A DNA stretch of 64,000 bases. Origin: Candidatus Hydrogenedentota bacterium (GTDB lineage Bacteria; Hydrogenedentota; Hydrogenedentia; Hydrogenedentales; JAEUWI01). The stretch spans positions 1 to 64,000 of the forward strand of contig JACPGE010000073.1 of NCBI GenBank assembly GCA_016182605.1. The letters are read 5' to 3'. Positions 56,889-64,000 of this stretch are shown here, piece by piece. The notes beneath the pieces are model-generated. The model had not been told where the DNA came from, did no database searches, and saw nothing but the letters and a program-made list of their open reading frames with translations. Made by a program: the position numbers and the translations under genes. How positions within the stretch are numbered: the stretch's first letter is position 1; every line of letters begins with the position of its first letter.

Positions 56889-56910
56889 GCCCAGGGAATG
56901 GAGGTGAGTG

Positions 56911-57360
56911 ATGCGGCAGGTAAATCAGGCTGGGATTGAGTTGGTGAAAAAGTGGGAGTCGTTGCGGTTGAAGGCGTATTTGTGCAGCGCGGGGAAGGCG
57001 ACGATCGGGTGGGGGCACACGGCTGGGGTGGTGATGGGGATGCAGTGCAGTGAGGCGCAGGCGGTGGCGTGGCTTCGGGCGGACCTGGCGCATGCGGGAG
57101 AGGCTGTGAGCCGGTATATCACGGTGCCGCTGTCGGACAATCAGTTTGCGGCGCTGGTGAGTTTTGTGTTTAACGCGGGGCGGGGTGCGCTGCAAACGAG
57201 CACGCTGCGGAAGAAGCTGAACGCGGGGGACTATGGGGCTGTGCCGGGGCAGTTGTGGCGCTGGAACAAGGAGACGAAGGGGGGAAAGAAAGTGGTTTCG
57301 CAGGGTCTGGCGAATCGCCGGGCGGCAGAGATTGAGTTGTGGAATAGAAACGACGGCTGA
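56911..57360 (+). CDS. Endolysin, GH24 lysozyme
   Basis: The protein has 149 aa and degrades peptidoglycan at lysis. It has catalytic E16 (KKWES) and T31 in KATIGWGHT. The usual Asp at the second catalytic site is Cys25 (AYLCSAG), a variant seen in many phage GH24 enzymes. Other family segments are DNQFAALVSFVFNAG, LRKKLNAGDY and LANRRAAEIELW. There is no signal peptide, so it is holin-dependent. GGAGGTG lies before ATG 56911. Confidence 0.93.
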   Translation: MRQVNQAGIELVKKWESLRLKAYLCSAGKATIGWGHTAGVVMGMQCSEAQAVAWLRADLAHAGEAVSRYITVPLSDNQFAALVSFVFNAGRGALQTSTLRKKLNAGDYGAVPGQLWRWNKETKGGKKVVSQGLANRRAAEIELWNRNDG

Positions 57361-57380
57361 GGCCGGAAAGGACGTGGAAC

Positions 57381-58124
57381 ATGAACTATTACGGTGTAGT
57401 GAAATTTGAAAAGTGGCCGCCATTGTTCAAGGCGCTGTGGTCGGTGGTTATTACGACACTGGCCTTCGAGGTGACGCGCATGGACTTTCCAACGACGGCG
57501 GAGGAATTCCGGTTGCGCGGACAGCAGCTTGCGGTGACGGTGGGCCTGGCTGTCTATGTGGCGCTGAAAAATCTTTTCAAGAACCGAAAGCTGCGCGACA
57601 ATCCGTTGCCTGACTTCATCCGGGCGTGGATGGCGCTGGTGCTGGTGCCGTTGCTGGGGCTGAGCGGGTGCGCAACGCTGGGCGTTGCTGGGGTGGCAAG
57701 TAGTGCGAAGCAGACCACGCGGGAAACGACGCACGATGAAAACGGCAACGCGAACACCTTTGAGCACATCACAGAGGCGAAGGGCGAGGTGGATAAGGCG
57801 CTGTTCGACTTCCAGTATAAGGGGCACCCGGATGAATCTTGGGAAATGTCCATCGGGCAGGATAGTGAGGGCGTGACGAGCCCTGCGATGCAGGCGGCGA
57901 TCATGGCGAACACGATGCAGATGCAGGCGTTTGCTGATATCGTGAAGGCGCTTGTGCCGCTGATCCCTGGGGCGGGCGCGCCTGCTGGTGGCGGGGTGAC
58001 GCTGCCGGTGGAGAGTCCGGAGTTTGAACTGCCGGCGGAATTGCCGACTGACCTGGCGGGGTGGATCGCGTTTGCCCGGGCGAATCCGGAACTGATGCAG
58101 GCGCTGGAAGGGCTGAGGCCGTGA
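57381..58124 (+). CDS. Membrane protein with internal lipobox (holin/spanin-like fusion)
   Basis: The protein has 247 aa. A first membrane helix (about 13-31, PPLFKALWSVVITTLAFEV) and a possible second (50-62) are followed by a perfect lipoprotein signal at 84-97, MALVLVPLLGLSGC, with lipobox LSGC. The rest is a polar, Pro-rich tail. An internal ATG at 57630 could start the lipoprotein alone, giving a holin-like and an outer-spanin-like product from one frame. No ribosome-binding site is obvious for that start. It directly follows lysozyme. Confidence 0.6.
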   Translation: MNYYGVVKFEKWPPLFKALWSVVITTLAFEVTRMDFPTTAEEFRLRGQQLAVTVGLAVYVALKNLFKNRKLRDNPLPDFIRAWMALVLVPLLGLSGCATLGVAGVASSAKQTTRETTHDENGNANTFEHITEAKGEVDKALFDFQYKGHPDESWEMSIGQDSEGVTSPAMQAAIMANTMQMQAFADIVKALVPLIPGAGAPAGGGVTLPVESPEFELPAELPTDLAGWIAFARANPELMQALEGLRP

Positions 58125-58432
58125 GCTATTACGTGGACCTGGATGGGACCCTCGCACAGTATGAGCAGTGGGAGGGTCCCGAGGTTATCGGAGAGCCTGT
58201 GCCTGCGATGATGGAGCGGGTGCGGGCGTGGCAGCGGGCGGGGAAAACGGTGAAGATTTTCACGGCGCGCGCGAGTGTGCCGGAGAATATTCCGCCGGTG
58301 GAGCGGTGGCTGGCGAAGCATGGGCTGCACCAGTGCGAAGTGACGGCGATCAAGGGATTCGACGGGCTCGAATTCTGGGACGATCGCGCTGTGACGGTGG
58401 AGAAAAACACAGGAAGGATACTGACACGATGA
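58121..58432 (+). CDS. HAD-family phosphatase-like protein
   Basis: The protein has 103 aa. The HAD motif I DLDGT is at 6-10, motif II is KIFTAR near 47, and FWDDRAVTVEKNTGRIL is a motif IV-like end. Such short HAD proteins occur in phages, perhaps as nucleotide phosphatases. The GTG start overlaps the stop of the previous gene. It is coupled to the CAP gene. Confidence 0.75.
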   Translation: MSYYVDLDGTLAQYEQWEGPEVIGEPVPAMMERVRAWQRAGKTVKIFTARASVPENIPPVERWLAKHGLHQCEVTAIKGFDGLEFWDDRAVTVEKNTGRILTR

Positions 58433-59241
58433 TTTGGAAATACTTGCTGATAGTGATGGCGCTTTGCGTGAGTGCGTGGGGCCAGCCTGCGGAACTGACG
58501 CGGGAGCGGGCCATGGAACTGTGGCCGGTGTATGTGGCGACTCAGGCGGCGCCGAATGCGCCTGGGGCAATCGTGGAACGGCTGAACATGTATCGGGCGG
58601 CCGCGGGGTTGGGGCCCGTGGCAGTGGATGCGGCGCTGAACCCGGGGAGCCAGCAGTGTGCCCGGGTGTTGGCGTTGAATCCGACGTGGGTGATCTCGCA
58701 TACATTGCCGCGGCCGCTGAAGGGCTGGACGGCCGCGGCGTCGACGGCTGCGAAAAATGGGTGTATAGACCGGTATGACGATGGGGCCCGGGCGGTGGCG
58801 GATTTCATGCGGGACTGGGGCCTGACGTCGCTGAATAAGTACGTGGGACATCGGCGCTGGCTGATGCACCCGGGGCTTCAGACGGTGGGTGTGGGAGCTG
58901 TGGCGTCGAGCCTGGGGAATCCCGCGGCTGTGTGCATTTACGTGCGGACGCCCATGGGCGCGTCAACGCAGGCGGTGGCCTGGCCGCCTGCGGGGGATGT
59001 GCCGATCGGGTGGGTGCCGGAGAGGTGGTCCTACAGTGCCCCGGGCTCCGATTTGAGCGCCGCGGCGGTGTGGATGGATGGCCGGCGCGTTAGCGTGGCG
59101 CGGCAGGCCGGGACGAGTCCGCCGGGGGTGATCGTTTGGCAGCCAACTTTGCCTTTCAACGTGGAGAGTCGCCACGTGGTGCGGATCGAGGGCCTGCCTG
59201 GGGGGCGGGTGGAGTATGAGGTGCGGAGGTTCAGGCCGTGA
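58429..59241 (+). CDS. Secreted CAP/SCP-domain protein (moron)
   Basis: The protein has 270 aa. Signal peptide residues 1-18 (cleavage near VSAWG). The CAP domain follows: IVERLNMYRAAAGLGPVAVD, ISHTLPRPLKGW with the conserved His, YDDGARAVADFMRDWG, and VGHRRWLMHPGLQTVGVG. The C-terminal ~90 residues are beta-rich, Ig-like (HVVRIEGLPGGRVEYEVRR). The export signal and last position before attR suggest lysogenic conversion rather than virion function. Confidence 0.8.
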   Translation: MIWKYLLIVMALCVSAWGQPAELTRERAMELWPVYVATQAAPNAPGAIVERLNMYRAAAGLGPVAVDAALNPGSQQCARVLALNPTWVISHTLPRPLKGWTAAASTAAKNGCIDRYDDGARAVADFMRDWGLTSLNKYVGHRRWLMHPGLQTVGVGAVASSLGNPAAVCIYVRTPMGASTQAVAWPPAGDVPIGWVPERWSYSAPGSDLSAAAVWMDGRRVSVARQAGTSPPGVIVWQPTLPFNVESRHVVRIEGLPGGRVEYEVRRFRP

Positions 59242-59275
59242 GAATGCGCCGCCATTTCGCTGGTTTTGGGCTTTT

Positions 59276-59311
59276 CTTGGCAGGTCTGGCAGGACGCTAT
59301 CTGGCAGGCCT
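59276..59311. repeat. Putative integrase arm-type sites next to attR
   Basis: TGGCAGG-type units occur three times: CTTGGCAGG (59276-59284), CTGGCAGG (59286-59293) and CTGGCAGG (59301-59308). They match units inside attL at 11835-11876. Confidence 0.4.
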
Positions 59312-59344
59312 ATAAACAGGGCACGCGGAGTGATGTAAGGAAAG

Positions 59345-59362
59345 TCCCTCACTCTCCGCCAT
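59345..59362 (+). other. attR core
   Basis: TCCCTCACTCTCCGCCAT, identical to 11730-11747; here it is preceded by phage sequence rather than the tRNA body. Confidence 0.93.
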
Positions 59363-59372
59363 CTAAGAATTG

Positions 59373-59418
59373 ATCGAGTGGTTTCGACGCATTGGCGCCG
59401 GAACCGCTCGATTTTTTT
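59373..59418 (+). terminator. Original tRNA-Ser terminator (host side)
   Basis: A long stem (ATCGAGTGGTTTC pairing with GGAACCGCTCGAT, with wobble pairs, plus GGCGCC-type inner arm) is followed by TTTTTTT. It begins like the terminator just after attL. Confidence 0.75.
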
Positions 59419-59614
59419 GAGGCCGCTGTGGGGCGCTGGGTTCCGGCACGGGCCGGACGAACAAGTCGCGATGAAAACGGATTCGGCTATTGGGATGGCC
59501 CGGTAAAGCCGCATTGAGCCCTCCCGCGTCCCCCGCTATTCGCGGATGAATGCTAAACAGCCCCGCCGGGCGATCCCGGCGGGGCTGTGTGATTCGGTCT
59601 ATATTTCTTGGCGG
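59419..59614. other. Gap between terminator and surface-protein gene
   Basis: No gene seen. A GC hairpin ACAGCCCCGCC..GGCGGGGCTGTGT (59553-59591) precedes T-rich sequence and could terminate the minus-strand surface-protein gene or both directions. Confidence 0.5.
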
Positions 59615-62600
59615 TTAGTGACGGCGCATCCGGGCGTAGCTGTACAGCGTGCAAAACGCCAGCCCAATCAGCAGCAGATCGCCGAAGTACTTCTTGATGC
59701 TCATCGTCACCGGATTGTTCGGCGCACAGCAACCGGTCGGCTGCAAGAGCACAGCGTCAATTTCATCCAGCGTGATCAAGCCATCGGCGTCCGCGTCGAT
59801 CTCGTCGAATTGCGCTTGCGTCAGTGCGCCAAACGCCATCCGGGCTTCGTCGAAGGAGAGCGCCTCGTCGCCGTTCAGATCCGACGCTTCGAAGGCGTTA
59901 TCCAACGCTTCTGCAACCTCCTCGATCGGTGTTTCACCCTCGCCTTCACCTTCACCTTCACCCTCGCCTTCACCCTCGCCTTCACCTTCACCTTCACCCT
60001 CGCCTTCACCCTCGCCTTCACCTTCGCCTTCGCCTTCACCCTCGCCTTCGCCTTCACCTTCGCCTTCACCTTCGCCTTCACCTTCGCCTTCACCCTCGCC
60101 TTCACCCTCGCCTTCACCTTCGCCTTCACCTTCGCCTTCGCCTTCACCTTCGCCTTCACCTTCACCCTCGCCTTCACCTTCGCCTTCGCCTTCACCCTCG
60201 CCTTCACCCTCGCCTTCACCCTCGCCTTCACCACCTGGAACATCCACAACGGTGATGGTGATCGTTTCATCATCGCTCAACTGGGGCGCGCCATCGTCGG
60301 TCACCGTGAACGTGATGTCATAGTCGCCCGCATCCTGGAAGTTTGGCGTCCAGCTCAGCGTCTGGGTCTGATCGTCGAAGGTCGCGCCCGTGGGCAGGAT
60401 CTCCGCAGTGAAGACCAGCGCGTCACCGTCGGGGTCGCTGCCGGTCACCGTGACGTTCAGTGCCACGCCTTCGTTCACCTGGCGGCCGCCGACGGGATCG
60501 AGCACCGGCGCGCGGTTCACGTCGCCCACCGAGATCGTGATCGTCTCGCTGTCGGACTCGTTCGGCACACCGTCATCGGTTACCGTAAAGGTCACATCAT
60601 AATTGCCGGCATCGCCGAATCCGGGCGTCCAACTGAAGGCCTGGGTATCCGGATCGAAGCTGGCGCCCGTGGGCACATCTTCTGCCATGAAGCTGAGGCT
60701 GTCGCCATCCGCATCACTCGCGGTAACCATGAAGTTCAGCGTGGCGTTCTCATCTACTTGGCGGTCGCCGATGGCATCCAGTTCCGGCATGCGGTTCACA
60801 TCGCCCACGGTAATGGTGATGCTCTCCGAGTCGCCCTGCGGCGGCACGCCATCATCGGTCACCGTGAACAGCACGTTCGGGTAAACCCCGGCGTCGCCGA
60901 AGCCCGGCGTCCAACTGAAGACTTGGGTGTCCGGGTCGAAGCTGGCGCCCGTGGGCAGGTTGGATGCGCTGAAGGTCAGGCCGTCACCGTCGGGATCGTC
61001 CGCGGTAACCGTGAAGCTTAGCGTGGCGTCTTCGTCCACGTTCTTGTTTCCGATCGCGTCGAGCACGGGCGGCTGATTCACGTCGCCCACCGTGATGGAG
61101 ATGGTCTCCGTGTCAGTAAGCATGGGGGTGCCGTCGTCCGTCACGCGGAGGAGCACGTTCATATAGACGCCGGCGTCATCAAAGGCCGGGGTCCAACTGA
61201 AGGTGTCGGTATCGGGATCGAAGCTCGCGCCCGACGGCAGGCTGGCCGCGTCGAACGTGAGATCGCCGCCTTCCGGATCGGTGGCGGTCAGGGTGAATTC
61301 GAGGAGTTCGCCTTCATCCACCGTCCGGTTTCCCACCGCGCCCAGCACAGGCGGATCGTTCACCGGAGTCACGGTTATGTTGAAGATGCCTTCGACAGGC
61401 TCAGCGCCATTTTCGCCGCCGTCGGCAAGCTCGAACTCGAAGACATCCACGGGCTCTTCACTGCCTGCGTTGACATAGACCACCCGGTTGGCCGCCAAGT
61501 CCGCCTGTGTGAAGTTTGCAATGGCCACACCAGGATTGGTGCTCAATTCCAATTGACCATTCTCCGTGGGGCTCGTCACGGTGAAGACCAGGCCCGCGCC
61601 CGCGTCATCGACATCCGAGGAGGACAGCGATGCCGTGCCAATAATCACGGAGCTGCCTTCGGCGACGGTTGCGCCGGCGTTCGTGGCGAGCAACGGCGCA
61701 TCGTTCAGGGGATTCACCGTCACGTCGATCGTGATCGTATCGATGCCGCCGTTGCCATCGCTCACCTGCACGGTGAAGCTGTCGGCACCGGCGTAGTTTG
61801 CCGCGGGCGTATAGCCGATGACCTTGCTGGCGCCCGTGCCGGAAGCGGTTGCGGCGCCGTTGGAGGCCGCGCTGGAGATGCTCCAGGTCAGGGTGTCGGT
61901 TTCGGTGTCGGTAGCATTCAAGGTGAGGCTGAAGGCGGTAGGTGTCCCGTCTTCGTCCAAGGACTCTGCCAGCGGTCCGGCGCCCTCGGTAATGACCGGC
62001 GCGTCGTTCTGCGCGGCAATCGTCACATTGACCACGATGGTGTCGGAGCCGCCGTTGCCATCGCTCACCTGCACGGTGAAACTGTCTGCGCCATTGTAGT
62101 TTGCCGTGGGCGTGTAGCCGATGACCTTGCTGGCGCCCGTGCCGGATGCCGTTGCGGCGCCGTTGGAGGCCGGGCTGGAGATGCTCCAGGTCAGGGTGCC
62201 GGCTTCGGTGTCCGTGGCGTTCAGGGTAAGGCTGAAAGCGGTGGGCGCCCCGTCTTCGTCCATGGACTCGGCCAGAGGCCCGGCGCCTTCGGTGATGATG
62301 GGCGCATCGTTCTGCGCATCAATGGTCAGGTTTACGACGATGGTGCCGGTACCGCCGTTGCCGTCGGAAACCTGAATGGTAAAGCTGTCACTGCCGTTGA
62401 AGTTGGCATCCGGCACATAGGTGAAGGTGCCGGGGCTCGCGCCCATGCCGCTCACCGTCGCCGTGCCATTGCTCGCAGCGGAGGAGACCGACCAGCTAAG
62501 GGTGTCGGACTCCGTGTCGGTCGCACCAAGCGTTGGCGCGGCGAACGCCGTGGGCGTGCCGTCTTCATCCATGGTCACGGCCAGCGGTCCGGCGCCCTGG

Positions 62601-64000
62601 GTAATGACGGGCGCGTCATTCTGGGCGTCAATGGTGACGTCGACCGCGATCGTGTCGGTGCCGCCGTTGCCATCGGAGACCTGGATGGTAAAGCTGTCGC
62701 TGCCGTTGAAGTTGGCATCGGGCACATAGGTAAAGGTGGATGGGGAGCCCCCCGTGCCACTGACCGTAGCCGTGCCATTGCCCGCTACGGACGACACGGA
62801 CCACGTCATGGTGTCGGACTCTATGTCCGTCGCACCGAGGGTAGGCGCCACGAAGGCCGTGGGGCTGCCATCTTCATCCAGGCTTACGGCGAGCGGCCCG
62901 GCGCCCTGGGTAATGACGGGCGCATCGTTTTGCGCATCAATGGTCAGGTTTACGACGATGGTGCCGGTACCGCCGTTGCCGTCACTCACCTGCACGGTAA
63001 AGCTGTCGGCGCCGTTGAAGTTGGCGTCAGGCACATAGGTGAAGGCGCCGGGGCTCGCGCCCATGCCGCTCACCGTCGCCGTGCCGTTGCCCGCGGGCGT
63101 GGAAACGGACCACGTCAGGGTGTCCATCTCAATGTCGGCTGCACCCAGGGTGGGCGCCACGAAGACAATAGGGGAGCCGTCTTCATCGAGGGTCACGGCC
63201 AGCGGGCCCGCGCCCTGCGCAATGACCGGCGCGTCGTTTACTGCGTCGACGGTCACGTTTACGGTAATGGAATCGATCGCATCGTCCGCGTCGGAAACGT
63301 CGACGGTGAAGCTGTCCATGCCGTTGAAGTCGGCCGTGGGCACATAGGTGAATACGGTGGGGCTTGCGCCGGTGCCGCTCACCGTCGCCGTGCCGTTGCT
63401 GGCGGGGGAGGACAGGGACCACGTCAGTCCATCCATATCCGCATCGGTCGCGTCGAGGGCAGGCGCCACGAAAGCCGTGGGCGCGCCGTCCTCGTCCATC
63501 GTCACGCTAAGAGGACCCGCGCCCTGGGTGATGACGGGATCGTCGTTGAGGGGACTGAGGGTGACATCCACGGCGATCGTATCCGTGCCGCCGTTGCCGT
63601 CGCTCACCTGCACCGTGAAGCTGTCCATGCCGAAGTAGTCGGCGTCGGGCACATACGTGAAGGCGCCGGGGGCGGCGCCCATCCCGCTCACCGTGGCGGT
63701 GCCGTTGCCCGCGGGCGTGGAAACGGACCAGGTCAGGGTGTCCATCTCAATGTCGGTCGCGCCCAGGGTGGGCGCCACAAAGGCCGTGGGCGTGCCATCT
63801 TCGTCCATGGAGACTGCCAGGGGACCTGCGCCCTCGTCAATGACCGGCGCGTCGTTCTGCGCGTCAATGGTAACGTCGACCACAATGGTGTCGGCGCCGC
63901 CATTGCCATCGGAGACCTGAATCGTAAAGCTGTCGCTGCCATTAAAGTTGGCGCCGGGCACGTAGGTGAAGGTAGATGGAGAGGCGCCCATGCCGCTCAC
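59615..64000 (-). CDS. Giant cadherin/Ig-repeat surface protein (5' part outside window)
   Basis: At least 1461 aa; the N-terminus lies beyond 64000. About eight tandem ~100-aa cadherin-like (VCBS/tandem-95-type) repeats come first, with motifs [21 protein letters not shown] and [13 protein letters not shown]. Next is a variant cadherin domain (around 61390-61690), then five putative-Ig repeats ([36 protein letters not shown]). A (Gly-Glu)n linker of about 50 dipeptides (59932-60233) and two EF-hand loops ([24 protein letters not shown]) follow. It ends in GCCAP, a membrane helix and MRRH, like a C-terminal sorting signal. Probable calcium-dependent adhesin. Confidence 0.85.
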   Translation of the reverse strand: MSGMGASPSTFTYVPGANFNGSDSFTIQVSDGNGGADTIVVDVTIDAQNDAPVIDEGAGPLAVSMDEDGTPTAFVAPTLGATDIEMDTLTWSVSTPAGNGTATVSGMGAAPGAFTYVPDADYFGMDSFTVQVSDGNGGTDTIAVDVTLSPLNDDPVITQGAGPLSVTMDEDGAPTAFVAPALDATDADMDGLTWSLSSPASNGTATVSGTGASPTVFTYVPTADFNGMDSFTVDVSDADDAIDSITVNVTVDAVNDAPVIAQGAGPLAVTLDEDGSPIVFVAPTLGAADIEMDTLTWSVSTPAGNGTATVSGMGASPGAFTYVPDANFNGADSFTVQVSDGNGGTGTIVVNLTIDAQNDAPVITQGAGPLAVSLDEDGSPTAFVAPTLGATDIESDTMTWSVSSVAGNGTATVSGTGGSPSTFTYVPDANFNGSDSFTIQVSDGNGGTDTIAVDVTIDAQNDAPVITQGAGPLAVTMDEDGTPTAFAAPTLGATDTESDTLSWSVSSAASNGTATVSGMGASPGTFTYVPDANFNGSDSFTIQVSDGNGGTGTIVVNLTIDAQNDAPIITEGAGPLAESMDEDGAPTAFSLTLNATDTEAGTLTWSISSPASNGAATASGTGASKVIGYTPTANYNGADSFTVQVSDGNGGSDTIVVNVTIAAQNDAPVITEGAGPLAESLDEDGTPTAFSLTLNATDTETDTLTWSISSAASNGAATASGTGASKVIGYTPAANYAGADSFTVQVSDGNGGIDTITIDVTVNPLNDAPLLATNAGATVAEGSSVIIGTASLSSSDVDDAGAGLVFTVTSPTENGQLELSTNPGVAIANFTQADLAANRVVYVNAGSEEPVDVFEFELADGGENGAEPVEGIFNITVTPVNDPPVLGAVGNRTVDEGELLEFTLTATDPEGGDLTFDAASLPSGASFDPDTDTFSWTPAFDDAGVYMNVLLRVTDDGTPMLTDTETISITVGDVNQPPVLDAIGNKNVDEDATLSFTVTADDPDGDGLTFSASNLPTGASFDPDTQVFSWTPGFGDAGVYPNVLFTVTDDGVPPQGDSESITITVGDVNRMPELDAIGDRQVDENATLNFMVTASDADGDSLSFMAEDVPTGASFDPDTQAFSWTPGFGDAGNYDVTFTVTDDGVPNESDSETITISVGDVNRAPVLDPVGGRQVNEGVALNVTVTGSDPDGDALVFTAEILPTGATFDDQTQTLSWTPNFQDAGDYDITFTVTDDGAPQLSDDETITITVVDVPGGEGEGEGEGEGEGEGEGEGEGEGEGEGEGEGEGEGEGEGEGEGEGEGEGEGEGEGEGEGEGEGEGEGEGEGEGEGEGEGEGEGEGEGEGEGEGEGEGEGETPIEEVAEALDNAFEASDLNGDEALSFDEARMAFGALTQAQFDEIDADADGLITLDEIDAVLLQPTGCCAPNNPVTMSIKKYFGDLLLIGLAFCTLYSYARMRRH
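59932..60233. repeat. Hexanucleotide microsatellite coding for Gly-Glu repeats
   Basis: About 50 units of CCTTCA, CCCTCG or CCTTCG on the plus strand encode (GE)n on the minus strand. The array is free of stop codons in all six frames, which explains long spurious open frames across it. Confidence 0.95.

Larger units (their letters stand above)
11730..59362. mobile_element. Lambda-like siphophage prophage integrated in tRNA-Ser
   Basis: The element is bounded by an exact 18-bp direct repeat (11730-11747 and 59345-59362) that equals the 3' end of the tRNA-Ser gene. The integrase gene lies next to attL. The gene order is integration, immunity, early/modification, replication, packaging, head, tail, lysis, as in lambdoid siphophages. 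All essential modules are recognisable and no inactivating frameshift was noticed, so it may be inducible. Confidence 0.95.

Noticed and set aside
59932-60233. The periodic array as a CRISPR-like or regulatory repeat
   Set aside because: It is a 6-bp coding microsatellite without spacers.
59546-61021. Plus-strand open frames across the Gly-Glu array, including Ser-Pro and Ala-Phe-Thr-Phe repeats
   Set aside because: The hexamer array lacks stops in every frame; the real gene is on the minus strand as judged by its domains.

Overview
The window is a high-GC bacterial chromosome segment carrying one apparently complete, lambda-like siphophage prophage (attL 11730-11747 to attR 59345-59362, about 47.6 kb). 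It sits in the 3' end of a tRNA-Ser(GCT) gene and is flanked by host genes. The host looks like an environmental, polysaccharide-using bacterium of the PVC/Hydrogenedentota type. This is an inference from several features: a surface protein with a long Gly-Glu linker, EF-hands and a Cys-containing C-terminal anchor; secreted GH42/GH14-like hydrolases; a PadR/permease-prefix pair; an ethylene-receptor-like histidine kinase; and dense short dispersed repeats. No rRNA or marker gene fixes the taxonomy.

Left host flank (1-11656): the C-terminal end of an IS4-type transposase; a degenerate cas6 tail; a Cas6-type endoribonuclease gene without any visible CRISPR array; a 42-residue membrane peptide; a two-gene signalling operon on the minus strand (kinase with an ethylene-binding-type sensor, then a response regulator with a Cys-rich tail); two secreted TIM-barrel hydrolase-like proteins; a membrane protein with a permease-prefix domain; and its PadR regulator. 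The tRNA-Ser gene follows.

Prophage, left to right: integrase (minus); Sel1-repeat lipoprotein moron; divergent repressor/Cro switch with repeated operators; a string of small early genes; a nucleic-acid-modification block (Dam-type, C5 and TSPPY methyltransferases plus a Gp37/Gp68 protein) that also holds a second tyrosine recombinase and an unusual multi-hairpin non-coding stretch; replication (initiator-like protein with internal 12-bp iterons, DnaB helicase); packaging (TerS, TerL); an antisense cassette of five small genes with its own promoter; head (portal, S49 protease/scaffold, decoration protein, major capsid, connectors); tail (tube, G/GT chaperones made by a -1 frameshift, tape measure, large tail-tip proteins); lysis (membrane protein, GH24 lysozyme, holin/lipoprotein fusion); and two end-of-operon extras (HAD phosphatase, secreted CAP protein).

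The most unusual property is that the late operon is loaded with short repeat families, stacked head to tail in nearly every intergenic gap and also present in frame inside coding sequences (TerL, C5 methyltransferase, protease, tail chaperone and others). I use these labels: REP-A, hairpin CCCCCCGCAAGCGGGGGG; REP-B, GGACAGGAATGTCC followed by AAGATCCTTGGG; REP-C, CGGGCGGGACGCCCGGGC; REP-D, about 40 bp from GATCTCTC to TTCGAGATGACAGG; REP-E, CACGCAAAGCCGCGAAGG; REP-F, TTAACCACAAAGAGCGCA; REP-G, GCGGAGCGCCGGGGAC plus a GGGACC..TGGGAACGAG tail; REP-H, CCCTTCGGCAGGCTCAGGGA; REP-I, CATCCCCCTT..CGAAGGGGGACC. REP-C-, REP-D- and REP-H-like copies also lie in the host flanks, so these look like host-genome repeats that have colonised the prophage.

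Right host flank (59363-64000): a terminator, then the C-terminal 1461 codons of a very large cadherin/Ig-repeat surface protein on the minus strand, whose start lies beyond the window.
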